Part shown: in pieces, positions 1 to 9,730 of the stretch
Layout: each line of letters starts with the position of its first letter
Numbering within the stretch: position 1 is the first letter of the stretch
Origin: Streptomyces spiroverticillatus
Lineage (GTDB): Bacteria > Actinomycetota > Actinomycetes > Streptomycetales > Streptomycetaceae
Reading direction: 5' to 3'
DNA: 64,000 bases
Assembly: GCA_014650415.1 (NCBI GenBank)
Contig: BMUX01000002.1
Span: forward strand, 248,001-312,000
Position numbers and translations under genes: made by a program
Notes under the pieces: model-generated
What the model was told of the DNA's origin: nothing
What the model saw: only the letters and a program-made list of their open reading frames with translations
Database searches by the model: none

Positions 1-1138
1 TGCGCAGCGGCATGGGGTCGCTGTGCCCGGCCTGGTGCAGCCACATCTTGCGCGGGACGTTGTGCTTCTTCAGGGCGTCCCACAGCTGCACGGAGTTCTT
101 GGTCTTGACGTTCCAGTCGTTGAAGCCGTGCACGACGAAGACCCCGGCCTTGATCTTCCCGACGTCCTTCAGGTAGTCCCGCTCCTTCCAGAACGGGGTG
201 TAGTCCCCGCTCTCGCGGTCCTGCTCGGCGGTCAGCCGGTCATGGACCGGAGCACAAACCTCCGGATTCTTCCGGCTGTTGACGCCCTTGGCGAGGATGT
301 CGGTGTCCTCGCCCTGGTAGCCGCCCGGCGCGACGACCCCGCCGTTCGCCCGGTAGTAGTCGTACCAGGACGAAATCCCCGAGATCGGCACGATCGCCTT
401 GAGGCCCTTCACGCCGGTCGAGGCGACGGCGGTGGGCAGGGTGCCGTTGTACGAGATGCCCATCATCGCCGAATTGCCCGTCGACCAGGAGGCCTCGACC
501 GGCTTGCCGTCCGGGTCCCAGCCCTTGGCGCGGCCGGCCAGCCAGTCGACGGCGGCCTTCGCACCGAGGGTCTCGTTGCGGCCGCCGGAGGTCGAACAGC
601 CGGTGGCCTCACCGGAGCCCACGTTGTCGACCTGGGCGACCGCGTAGCCGCGCGGCAGGTAGTAGTTGTCGTAGTAGCCGCCGTACGTCACCGGGCCCGC
701 CGCCGCGAGGGAGGGCACGCGGGACTCGCCCAGGCGCTTGCCCAGCGGCAGTCCGTCGCCGTCCAGGTCGACGTTGTGGAAGGGCACTTCGGGGCCGCCG
801 CCCCAGTACGGGCTGGCCTCGATGATGGTGGCCACCTTCAGCCCGGCGTCGGTCTCCTTGGGGCGCAGGATCCGCATCCGGATCGTGTCCCGCTTGCCGT
901 CGAGGTCACTGTCGGTCTCGGTCTCGACGTCGACCTGCTGGTAGACGGCGTCGGCGCGGGAGAACACCGGCTGCGTCTCGTTGTTGACGATCTTCAGCGC
1001 GGGATCGGGCGCCGGTTCCGGCGCGGCGGCGGCCGGGGTGGGCAGCGCGGTGAGCAGGGAGGCGGCGAGGGCCGCCATGCCCCACTTGCGTACCGCTCGG
1101 GTACGGGACGCCGTACGGGGTGTGCTCGGTCTCGCCAT
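1..1138 (-). CDS. Xaa-Pro dipeptidyl-peptidase, secreted (3' end beyond window)
   Basis: Serine peptidase of family S15 (PepX/cocaine-esterase type) that releases X-Pro dipeptides outside the cell. Reading the complement from ATG at 1138 gives an uninterrupted frame to the window edge, so the C-terminus is missing. The start follows a GGAGG about 8 bases upstream. An Arg-rich N-terminus, a hydrophobic stretch (GMAALAASLLTALP) and an AAA cleavage region form a signal peptide. The nucleophile motif GISYNG, the Asp motif HGFNDWN and the His motif HQAGHSD are all visible, so the catalytic triad appears complete; the missing part would be the C-terminal jelly-roll domain. It is transcribed divergently from the lipoprotein gene. 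The family call rests on these motifs and is fairly firm; exact substrate preference is inferred. Confidence 0.85.
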   Translation of the reverse strand, partial: MARPSTPRTASRTRAVRKWGMAALAASLLTALPTPAAAAPEPAPDPALKIVNNETQPVFSRADAVYQQVDVETETDSDLDGKRDTIRMRILRPKETDAGLKVATIIEASPYWGGGPEVPFHNVDLDGDGLPLGKRLGESRVPSLAAAGPVTYGGYYDNYYLPRGYAVAQVDNVGSGEATGCSTSGGRNETLGAKAAVDWLAGRAKGWDPDGKPVEASWSTGNSAMMGISYNGTLPTAVASTGVKGLKAIVPISGISSWYDYYRANGGVVAPGGYQGEDTDILAKGVNSRKNPEVCAPVHDRLTAEQDRESGDYTPFWKERDYLKDVGKIKAGVFVVHGFNDWNVKTKNSVQLWDALKKHNVPRKMWLHQAGHSDPMPLR

Positions 1139-1378
1139 CGTGCCTGCCTCCAGGGGCGCGGGGGATGTACCGGATCACGCGCGTAGCGCACAGCACATTC
1201 CACCGCCCTCGCCACTCCCGCACCAGATGGCGGCACGGATCGCCGGAAGGCCGCGGACAGCCGTGACGGCGGAGCCCCCGGGCCCGCGAAAGCCCTGCGG
1301 CGCGCTTTGCCCACGCAATCCCGTGCATCCCAACTGCCGCTGCGGGAAGGCAAGTTCTACTTTGGGGAGATGGAAAAG

Positions 1379-1780
1379 ATGCGCACGGCCGCTATCGCCA
1401 TCACCCTTGCCGCCACCGCCGTACTGGCGGGCTGCGACAGCGGCACGGACCGGGCCCAACCGCCCGCGACCACCCAGACGTCCGCCTTCCCCCCGCCCTC
1501 CTTCCCGCCGGCCTCCGCGAAGTCGTCCGCGCAGATCTGCGCGGAGATCACCTCCCACTGGGTGCGCGAACGGCTCGCCGGTCGCGGCACCGGCGACTTC
1601 ATGAAGGAGGGCCTCTCCAACGGCACCAACAACATCGTCGTCGCCGTCATGGCCGCCGCCACCGAGGAGCGCAAGCGGGCAGGCGACGCCGCCGCCGAGA
1701 AGCTCATCACCGAACGCACGCAGCACGACTGCGCCGAGCGGTACCGCACCGCGACGCCCACCGGCAACCCCTGGCACTGA
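1379..1780 (+). CDS. Putative secreted lipoprotein, function unknown
   Basis: A 133-residue protein with a short lipoprotein signal peptide. The hydrophobic stretch IAITLAATA runs into the lipobox VLAGC, followed by a Ser/Pro/Thr-rich linker (PPATTQTSAFPPPSFPP) and an Ala-rich helical domain with two further Cys (QICAEI and HDCAER) that could pair outside the cell. The ATG at 1379 is preferred over one at 1370 because GGGGAG ends 9 bases upstream of the former and abuts the latter. I do not recognise a named domain. It stands alone between a divergent peptidase and the branched-chain amino-acid transporter, so context gives little help. Confidence 0.7.
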   Translation: MRTAAIAITLAATAVLAGCDSGTDRAQPPATTQTSAFPPPSFPPASAKSSAQICAEITSHWVRERLAGRGTGDFMKEGLSNGTNNIVVAVMAAATEERKRAGDAAAEKLITERTQHDCAERYRTATPTGNPWH

Positions 1781-2253
1781 GCACACAACCCCGCGCCGGA
1801 CAGTGACCGGTTACCGGGGTTCACCGTCCGGATGCCGCGAGAATGTTACACAACGTAACAATGACGAGAAGCGGAATAAGTGCATCCAGCACGCTTCACG
1901 GGGCACCGCGCAGCCCTCTCTGCACAAGTTGTCCGCATAGCGGACTGTCAGCACCATGAATGCCCCAAGCCCCTTAATCATGCTGGGAGTTCTCGGTATT
2001 CGAGATTCCGCACCCCACCGGAAAAGACCGAAAAGCCCGGCCTGTAACCCGAGCTTCTGGCCACGGCATAACAAGAGCGTCACATCCTGCGCACGTCGCT
2101 CCCCGGCGCTTCTCCCTGCGCTTAGAGTCACGGCCAGTCACCGCGCCGCCGGGCGCGTCACCGCAGCACCGCGCACAGCAACACCCATGTACAGCCCGGC
2201 GATCGACACGGCCCCTCATGTCGAGGAAGCCGCGCCAGGGAAAGGACCCCTTC
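1781..2253 (+). promoter_or_regulatory. Long upstream region of the liv operon with two inverted repeats
   Basis: About 470 bp without a credible gene, less GC-rich than its surroundings. It holds two short dyads: TGTTAC-5-GTAACA at 1844-1860 and GTCCGC-ATA-GCGGAC at 1931-1945. Either could be an operator or a leader hairpin for the transporter operon that follows. No promoter hexamers could be assigned with confidence. Confidence 0.35.
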
Positions 2254-3489
2254 GTGCGACACCGTTCTTTGCTCATACTCACCACCGTGCTCACCACCGG
2301 AGCACTGACCCTCACCGCCTGCGGCTCCCGGGACGACAAGGGCGGCGACGGCGACAAGGGCGGCAAGACCAAGGTCGTCATCGGTGTCGACTCCCCCACC
2401 AGCGGCGACCTCTCCGCGCTGGGCCTCGGCATCCGCAACTCCGCCGACCTCGCGGCCAAGACCGCCAACAAGAACAACACGGTCCCCGGCGTCGAGTTCG
2501 TCACCCAGCCCCTCGACGACCAGGGCCAGCCCAACGTCGGCCAGCAGAACGCCGCCAAGTTCATCAGCGACAAGGACGTCATCGGCGTCGTCGGCCCGCT
2601 GAACTCCAGCGTCTCCCAGTCGATGCAGAAGCCCCTCAACGATGCCAAGCTCACCCAGATCTCCCCGGCCAACACCGGAACCGAGCTGACCCAGGGCGAC
2701 GGCTGGAAGACGGGCGACAAGAAGCGCCAGTTCGCCACCTTCTTCCGCACCGCCACCACCGACCAGGTCCAGGGCGCCTTCGCGGCCAAGTACCTCAAGG
2801 AAACCGCGAAGATCGACCAGGTCTACCTGATCGACGACCAGAAGACCTACGGCGCCGGCCTCGCCGCCTCCTTCAAGGACCAGTTCACCAAGCTCGGCGG
2901 CAAGGTCGTCGGCACCGACCACGTGAACCCCGACGACCGCGACTTCAACGCCGTCGTCACCAAGGTCAAGTCCTCCGGCGCCAAGGCCGTCTACTACGGC
3001 GGCGAGTACCCCGCCGCAGGCCCGCTCAGCCAGCAGCTCAAGGACAGCGGCAACAAGATCCCGCTCATGGGCGGCGACGGCATCTACAGCGCCGACTTCC
3101 TCAAGCTCAACAAGAAGGCCGAGGGCGACCTCGCCACCTCCGTCGGCAAGCCCGTCGAATCCCTCGACTCGGCCAAGAAGTTCATCGCCGACTACAAGAG
3201 CGCCGGCTACAAGGAGGCCTACGAGGCCTACGGCGGCGGCACCTACGACGCCGCCTGGTCCATCGTGGAGGCCGTGAAGATCGCCGTCGCGGACAACGGC
3301 GGCAAGGTCCCCAGCGACCTGCGCACCAAGGTCCTCGGCGCCATGTCCAAGGTCAAGTTCGACGGAGTGACGGGCCCCGTCTCCTACGACGAGTTCGGCG
3401 ACACCACCAACACCATGATGACCGCCTACCAGGTCGAAGGCGGCGCCTGGAAGCCGAAGTTCAGCGAGGCGTACAAGCCCCAGTCGTAA
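2254..3489 (+). CDS. livK: Branched-chain amino-acid ABC transporter, substrate-binding lipoprotein
   Basis: Extracellular type-I periplasmic-binding-protein-like receptor that captures Leu/Ile/Val or a related amino acid and delivers it to the LivHM permease. The N-terminus has a lipoprotein signal (LLILTTVLTTGALTLTACGS), so the mature protein is anchored by the Cys of LTAC. The GTG at 2254 is chosen because GGGAAAGGA lies about 8 bases upstream; an ATG at 2218 in the same frame has no ribosome site. The mature part shows the receptor fold (VVIGVDSPTSGDLSALG early; YLIDDQKTYGAG mid-protein). It heads a five-gene operon; about 100 bp separates it from livH, so it may be made in excess of the permease. 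Ligand identity is inferred from context. Confidence 0.9.
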   Translation: MRHRSLLILTTVLTTGALTLTACGSRDDKGGDGDKGGKTKVVIGVDSPTSGDLSALGLGIRNSADLAAKTANKNNTVPGVEFVTQPLDDQGQPNVGQQNAAKFISDKDVIGVVGPLNSSVSQSMQKPLNDAKLTQISPANTGTELTQGDGWKTGDKKRQFATFFRTATTDQVQGAFAAKYLKETAKIDQVYLIDDQKTYGAGLAASFKDQFTKLGGKVVGTDHVNPDDRDFNAVVTKVKSSGAKAVYYGGEYPAAGPLSQQLKDSGNKIPLMGGDGIYSADFLKLNKKAEGDLATSVGKPVESLDSAKKFIADYKSAGYKEAYEAYGGGTYDAAWSIVEAVKIAVADNGGKVPSDLRTKVLGAMSKVKFDGVTGPVSYDEFGDTTNTMMTAYQVEGGAWKPKFSEAYKPQS

Positions 3490-3588
3490 TCCGACTGCTC
3501 GCACCACGCGACACCCCCAGACCGCGCGGGCGCGCCACCAGCGCTCCCGCGCGGTGCCATATTCCGAACCACTGACGGAGGCCCTGCG

Positions 3589-4518
3589 GTGCACGAACTG
3601 CCGCAACAGCTGGCCAATGGACTCATCCTCGGCGCGATGTACGGTCTCATCGCGATCGGCTACACGATGGTCTACGGCATTGTCCAGCTCATCAACTTCG
3701 CCCACGGCGAGATATTCATGGTCGGCGGCTTCGGCGCCCTGACCGTCTACCTGATACTGCCCGCCGGGTTCTCCCTCGGTGCCGCAATCCCGCTCATGAT
3801 CCTCGGCGGAATCGTCGTCTCCGTCGCCGTGGCCACCGCGGCGGAACGCTTCGCCTACCGACCACTGCGCAGCGCACCACGACTGGCCCCCCTGATCACC
3901 GCGATCGGGCTCTCCATCGTCCTCCAGCAACTCGTCTGGCAGTTCTACCCGGACGCGAAGAAGGACCACCCCTTCCCGCAGTTCAAGGGCGAAGCGATCA
4001 GCCTGTTCGGCGCCAACATCCAGCCCGGCGGCATCTTCCTGCTGATCGCAGCCCCGGTCTCCATGATCATCCTCGGTTTCTTCGTCAACAAGACCCGCAC
4101 CGGCCGCGGCATGCAGGCCACCGCGCAGGACCCCGACACCGCCAAGCTCATGGGCATCAACACCGACCGCATCATCGTGACCGCCTTCGCGATCGGCGCC
4201 GCCTTCGCCGCCGTCGCCGCCGTCGGATACGGCCTCCACAACGGCCAGGTCGGCTTCCGCATGGGCTTCATCCTCGGCCTGAAGGCCTTCACCGCAGCCG
4301 TCCTCGGCGGCATCGGCAACATCTACGGAGCCATGCTCGGCGGCCTCGTCCTCGGCGTCGCCGAAGCCCTCGCCACCGGATACATGGCCGACGTGCCCGG
4401 CATGGAACTCTTCGGCGGAGGCAGCTGGAAGGACGTCTGGGCCTTCGCCCTCCTCATCATCGTCCTCCTCGTCAGGCCCCAGGGCCTGCTCGGCGAGCGC
4501 GTCGCGGATCGGGCGTGA
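3589..4518 (+). CDS. livH: Branched-chain amino-acid ABC transporter permease LivH
   Basis: Inner-membrane permease, 309 residues with about eight hydrophobic segments, of the BPD_transp_2 family. The N-terminal signature (LILGAMYGLIAIGYTMVYG followed by NFAHGE) is characteristic of LivH. The GTG start at 3589 follows a GGAGG site. The reading frame ends in a GTGA overlap with livM, implying translational coupling and equal synthesis of the two permease subunits. C-terminal VRPQGLLGE is typical of the family. Confidence 0.93.
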   Translation: MHELPQQLANGLILGAMYGLIAIGYTMVYGIVQLINFAHGEIFMVGGFGALTVYLILPAGFSLGAAIPLMILGGIVVSVAVATAAERFAYRPLRSAPRLAPLITAIGLSIVLQQLVWQFYPDAKKDHPFPQFKGEAISLFGANIQPGGIFLLIAAPVSMIILGFFVNKTRTGRGMQATAQDPDTAKLMGINTDRIIVTAFAIGAAFAAVAAVGYGLHNGQVGFRMGFILGLKAFTAAVLGGIGNIYGAMLGGLVLGVAEALATGYMADVPGMELFGGGSWKDVWAFALLIIVLLVRPQGLLGERVADRA

Positions 4519-6325
4519 GCACCATGACCAACACCACGAAGACCACCGGCACCGACAGCGCCACCGAGCAGCCGCTCGTCCCGCTGCCCCCCGCCGCAGC
4601 CCGCCCCCTCACTCTGGCCGGCTCCGCGATCGCCCTCGTCGGCACCTTCCTCGCCTGGACCTGGAGCTCGGAGTTCCCCGGCGACCTCACCGTCACCGGC
4701 TACCCCGGCGGCCTCCAGAACGTCACCCTGGCCGTCTCCGTCCTCACCCTCCTGTTCACCCTCTCCGGGTACGGGATCAAGGGACTGCGCTGGCTCACCC
4801 CCGGCGGCACCAACAGCCCCGTACGCCTCCTGGCACTCGCCACACTCGGCGCCACCGGCTTCACCATGGGCGCGATCTCCGTCGTGCTCGGCGGACTCGT
4901 CAACCTCGACCCCGGCGCCTGGATCTCCGGCATCGGCTCGCTCCTCGCCGCCGTCGGAGCCTTCGCCCTCCCCCACGACGTAGCCGGCGAGGACACCCCC
5001 GCCACCAGCTTCTGGGGCCGCCTCCGCCACAGCCTCAAGGCCCCCGCGCCCCGCGCACCCCAGCAGCTCCCCGCCTGGGCCGAGATCCTCACCCTGGCCG
5101 GCACCGTCGCCCTCGGCCTCGCCGTCTTCGCCTACGGCGTCGACATCGAAGACCCCGAACTCTTCATCGGTTTCCTCATCGCCATCGGCTTCGCCTTCAG
5201 CGGATTCGCCAAGGCGGGCCTGCTGCGCCGGCTCGCCCAGCTCGCCGCGACCCACCGCAGGGTGGCCATGCTCGCGGCCCTCGTCGCCGCGATCTGCTTC
5301 CCCTTCACCCAGACCAACGACCAGTACGCCCTCATCGGCGCCCAGGTCCTCATCTTCGCCACCGTCGCCCTCGGCCTCAACGTGGTCGTCGGCCTCGCCG
5401 GACTCCTCGACCTCGGATACGTCGCCTTCCTCGGCGTCGGCGCCTACTCCGCGGCCCTCGTCTCCGGCACCGCCAGCTCCGCCCTCGACGTCGAATTCCC
5501 GTTCTGGGCGGCGGCCCTGGTCGGCGCGGCCGCCTCCCTGATCTTCGGCGTGATCATCGGCGCACCGACCCTGCGACTGCGCGGCGACTACCTCGCCATC
5601 GTCACCCTCGGATTCGGTGAGATCTTCCGCATCACCGTCCAGAACCTCAACGGCAACACCGGACCCGACGTCACCAACGGCTCCAACGGCATCACCAACG
5701 TCCCCGACATCACGGTCTTCGGCTTCGACCTCGGCCAACCGCACGACATCCTCGGCTTCAGCCTCACCAGGTCCTCGAACTACTTCCTGCTGATGCTGCT
5801 GTTCACCATCGTCGTCGTACTCGTCTTCCGCCGCTCCGCCCAGTCCCGCATCGGACGCGCCTGGGTCGCCATCCGCGAGGACGAGACCGCCGCCACCGCC
5901 ATGGGCATCAACGGCTTCCGCCTCAAACTCATGGCCTTCGCACTCGGCGCCTGCCTCGCCGGCTTCGCCGGCTCCGTACAGGCACACCTCGGCTACAGCG
6001 TCACACCCGAGCAGTACCAGTTCGCCGGCAGCGTCCCGCCCAACTCCGCGTTCCTCCTCGCCGCCGTCATCCTCGGCGGCATGGGCACCATCGCCGGCCC
6101 CCTCATCGGCGCGGCACTCCTCTACCTCATCCCGGCCAAGCTCGCCTTCATGCAGGACTACCAGCTCGTCCTCTTCGGGCTCGCCCTCATCCTGCTGATG
6201 CGCTTCCGGCCCGAAGGCCTCGTCGCCGACCGGCGCAAACAACTCGAATTCCACGAAACCGGCCAGACGGACACCCCCGACGAAATCCTGCCCGCCACGG
6301 CCACCGGCACCACGAAGGCGGGGGC

Positions 6326-6329
<4 letters not shown>
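4515..6329 (+). CDS. livM: Branched-chain amino-acid ABC transporter permease LivM with N-terminal membrane extension
   Basis: Second permease subunit. The C-terminal half (from about residue 265) is a normal LivM: QVLIFATVALGLNVVVGLAG, GVGAYSAAL, a central LRLRGDYLAIVTLGFGEI motif and the terminal MRFRPEGLVADRRK. The first roughly 260 residues add several extra hydrophobic helices, making the protein 604 residues rather than the 320-420 usual in proteobacteria; long forms of this kind are common in Streptomyces as far as I recall. GTG at 4515 overlaps the livH stop by 4 bases. The role of the extension is unknown. Confidence 0.92.
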
Positions 6330-7935
<1,606 letters not shown>

Positions 7936-7939
7936 TCCT

Positions 7940-7971
7940 TCCGTACGTGTACGAATCCGTACGTGTACGAA
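7940..7971. repeat. Two perfect tandem copies of a 16-bp unit
   Basis: The unit TCCGTACGTGTACGAA occurs twice head to tail (7940-7955 and 7956-7971) directly after the livF stop and partly inside the following terminator. Each unit contains the palindromic core GTACGTGTAC-like sequence. Probably a slippage duplication; a protein-binding role is possible but unsupported. Confidence 0.8.
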
Positions 7972-8013
7972 GAGGCCCGCCCCGCACTGTGACAGTGCGG
8001 GGCGGGCCTCTTC
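7969..8013. terminator. Bidirectional terminator between livF and the convergent regulator gene
   Basis: A perfect 22-base inverted repeat, arms 7969-7990 and 7992-8013, GC-rich, starting GAAGAGGCCCGCCCC and ending with its complement. It lies between two converging genes and should stop transcription both ways. Confidence 0.85.
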
Positions 8014-8034
8014 ACGTACTCCGAGGACCGGGGC

Positions 8035-8688
8035 CTACTGCTCCTTGGCCGCCTTCTTCTCCTCGGCGTCCTCGATGACCGCCTCGGCGACCTGCTGCAT
8101 GGACAGCCGGCGGTCCATCGACGTCTTCTGGATCCACCGGAAAGCGGCCGGCTCCGTCAGCCCGTACTGCGTCTGAAGGATCGACTTCGCCCGGTCCACG
8201 AGCTTGCGCGTCTCCAGCCGCAGCGTGAGGTCCGCGACCTCGTTCTCCAGCGTCTTCAGCTCCGCGAACCGCGAGACAGCCATCTCAATGGCCGGAACGA
8301 CATCACTCTTGCTGAACGGCTTCACGAGGTACGCCATGGCCCCGGCGTCCCGCGCCCGCTCGACCAGGTCGCGCTGCGAGAACGCGGTGAGCATCAGCAC
8401 CGGCGCGATCGACTCCGCCGCGATCTTCTCGGCGGCGGAGATGCCGTCCAGTACAGGCATCTTCACGTCAAGAATGACCAGGTCCGGCTTGTGCTCCCGG
8501 GCCAGCTCGACAGCGGTGGCACCGTCTCCGGCCTCACCGACGACCGAGTACCCCTCCTCCTCCAGCATCTCCTTGAGATCGAGCCGAATGAGGGCTTCGT
8601 CCTCCGCGATGACGACACGGGTCGTCAGCGGCGGAACGTGCGACTTGTCGTCGTCGGCGACGGGCTGGGGCGACTCGGGGGTGGTCAC
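8035..8688 (-). CDS. pdtaR: Two-component response regulator with ANTAR RNA-binding output (PdtaR type)
   Basis: 217 residues. The N-terminal receiver has the acidic pocket (VVIAEDEALIRLD), the phospho-acceptor Asp in LVILDVKMP, the conserved Thr in MLTAFS and Lys in YLVKPFS. A short helical linker (FAELKTLENEVADL) leads to a C-terminal ANTAR domain (ETRKLVDRAKSILQ then LSMQQVAEAVI), which in this family binds paired hexaloop RNA hairpins and acts as an antiterminator. No histidine kinase is adjacent, as is usual for PdtaR (the partner PdtaS is encoded elsewhere). GTG start at 8688 follows GAGGAG. The neighbourhood of pyk and liv genes is, from memory, conserved in Streptomyces. Confidence 0.9.
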   Translation of the reverse strand: MTTPESPQPVADDDKSHVPPLTTRVVIAEDEALIRLDLKEMLEEEGYSVVGEAGDGATAVELAREHKPDLVILDVKMPVLDGISAAEKIAAESIAPVLMLTAFSQRDLVERARDAGAMAYLVKPFSKSDVVPAIEMAVSRFAELKTLENEVADLTLRLETRKLVDRAKSILQTQYGLTEPAAFRWIQKTSMDRRLSMQQVAEAVIEDAEEKKAAKEQ

Positions 8689-8786
8689 GGGGCTCCTCGA
8701 TACGGGGCAGATACTGCTGCCAAGAGCGTACCTAGCTGCGGTATGGTGGTCATGCAGCGGGTCGGGGTAAACCTTCGATTCGTTAG

Positions 8787-8861
8787 GCCCCGGTAGCCCA
8801 ACTGGCAGCAGGCAATGGATTCAAAACCCATACAGTGTCGGTTCGAATCCGACTCGGGGCA
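8787..8861 (+). tRNA. tRNA with anticodon CAA (Leu by anticodon) but a short variable loop
   Basis: A cloverleaf can be drawn by hand: acceptor arms GCCCCGG (8787-8793) and TCGGGGC (8854-8860) with discriminator A at 8861; a D-arm with a 3-bp stem (GCC/GGC); anticodon loop TTCAAAA at 8820-8826 giving anticodon CAA; a 5-base variable region; and a perfect T-arm GTCGG-TTCGAAT-CCGAC. CAA reads the Leu codon TTG, yet bacterial tRNA-Leu is class II with a long variable arm, and this one is class I. The pair closing the anticodon loop is A-C, a mismatch. No CCA is encoded. It may be a degenerate or specialised tRNA. Confidence 0.8.
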
Positions 8862-8893
8862 CTTTTCCTTCGATTCCAAGGTCACGTGATTTT

Positions 8894-8933
8894 GGCGACA
8901 CACCACACGAACGTGTGAGCGTGTCGCCTTTTT
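8894..8933 (+). terminator. Rho-independent terminator downstream of the tRNA
   Basis: GGCGACAC (8894-8901) pairs with GTGTCGCC (8921-8928), with an inner hairpin CACACG/CGTGTG, followed by a run of five T. It should end the tRNA transcript. It also abuts an ATG at 8935, arguing that the next gene starts further in. Confidence 0.8.
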
Positions 8934-8970
8934 CATGCGCCAAGGCGGGATCACTTGCAAGATCGTCCCC

Positions 8971-9720
8971 GTGTACGACATTGCAACGCGCAAGCGAGCC
9001 CTTTCCCTCGTCGCCGGGGGCCGCAGTCTGAACTCCGTGAGCAAGGAAACCGGCATATCCCGGTACGCCATCCGCTGCTGGCAGACCCGCATCGAACCCC
9101 TCCCCCGCATCATCGGCGCGCCGATCCGCGACACACCGGCGGACCCGGCCGCGTACTCGTACCTTCTCGGGCTCTACCTGGGCGACGGCTGCATCAGCGA
9201 GCACCCCCGGAACACGGGCCACTACCTGCGCATCGCGTGCGCCGACGCCTGGCCCGGCCTCATCGAGGAATGCCGGGCAGCGATCACGGACGCGCACCCA
9301 GAGAGCAAGGTCTACCTTGCCCAGCGGCAGGGGTGCGTCAACGTGACGAGCTACAGCCGTAGTTGGACCCACCTGTTTCCGCAGCACGGGCCGGGCAAGA
9401 AGCACGATCGGCGCATTCACCTTGAACCGTGGCAGCAGTGCATCGTGGACGAGTTCCCCTGGGAGTTCATCCGGGGGCTCATCCACTCGGACGGATGCCG
9501 CGTCACCAACTGGACCACGCGGCTCATCGGCGACGTGCGCAAGCGATACGAGTATCCGAGGTACTTCTTCACCAACAAGTCCGAGGACATCAGGCGGATG
9601 CTGACGAACACTCTCGACGCCCTTGGCGTGGCGTGGAAACAGCCCAATGCATTCAACATCTCCGTGGCCCGACGGGCGTCCGTCGCGTTGATGGACGCCC
9701 ACGTCGGGCCCAAGTACTAG
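8971..9720 (+). CDS. Helix-turn-helix plus LAGLIDADG-type homing endonuclease-like protein
   Basis: 249 residues from GTG 8971. The N-terminal part (RKRALSLVAGGRSLNSVSKE then TGISRYAIRCW) is a transposase-like helix-turn-helix. Two LAGLIDADG-type motifs follow: YLLGLYLGDGCI and EFIRGLIHSDGCRV, each with the Asp expected to bind catalytic metal, so a single chain could form the pseudo-dimeric endonuclease fold. The C-terminus (YFFTNKSEDIRRML, later NISVARRASVALMDAH) matches what I recall of a widespread actinobacterial family. An ATG at 8935 is in frame but abuts the tRNA terminator and lacks a ribosome site. It lies 110 bp after the unusual tRNA, with no intein or intron visible around it. 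DNA cleavage and target are inferred; a purely regulatory role is possible. Confidence 0.75.
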   Translation: MYDIATRKRALSLVAGGRSLNSVSKETGISRYAIRCWQTRIEPLPRIIGAPIRDTPADPAAYSYLLGLYLGDGCISEHPRNTGHYLRIACADAWPGLIEECRAAITDAHPESKVYLAQRQGCVNVTSYSRSWTHLFPQHGPGKKHDRRIHLEPWQQCIVDEFPWEFIRGLIHSDGCRVTNWTTRLIGDVRKRYEYPRYFFTNKSEDIRRMLTNTLDALGVAWKQPNAFNISVARRASVALMDAHVGPKY

Positions 9721-9730
9721 CGGGTCACGC

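Noticed and set aside
8787..9720. Integrated element attached at the tRNA
   Set aside because: No integrase, excisionase or second partial tRNA copy is visible; core genes resume immediately at pyk.
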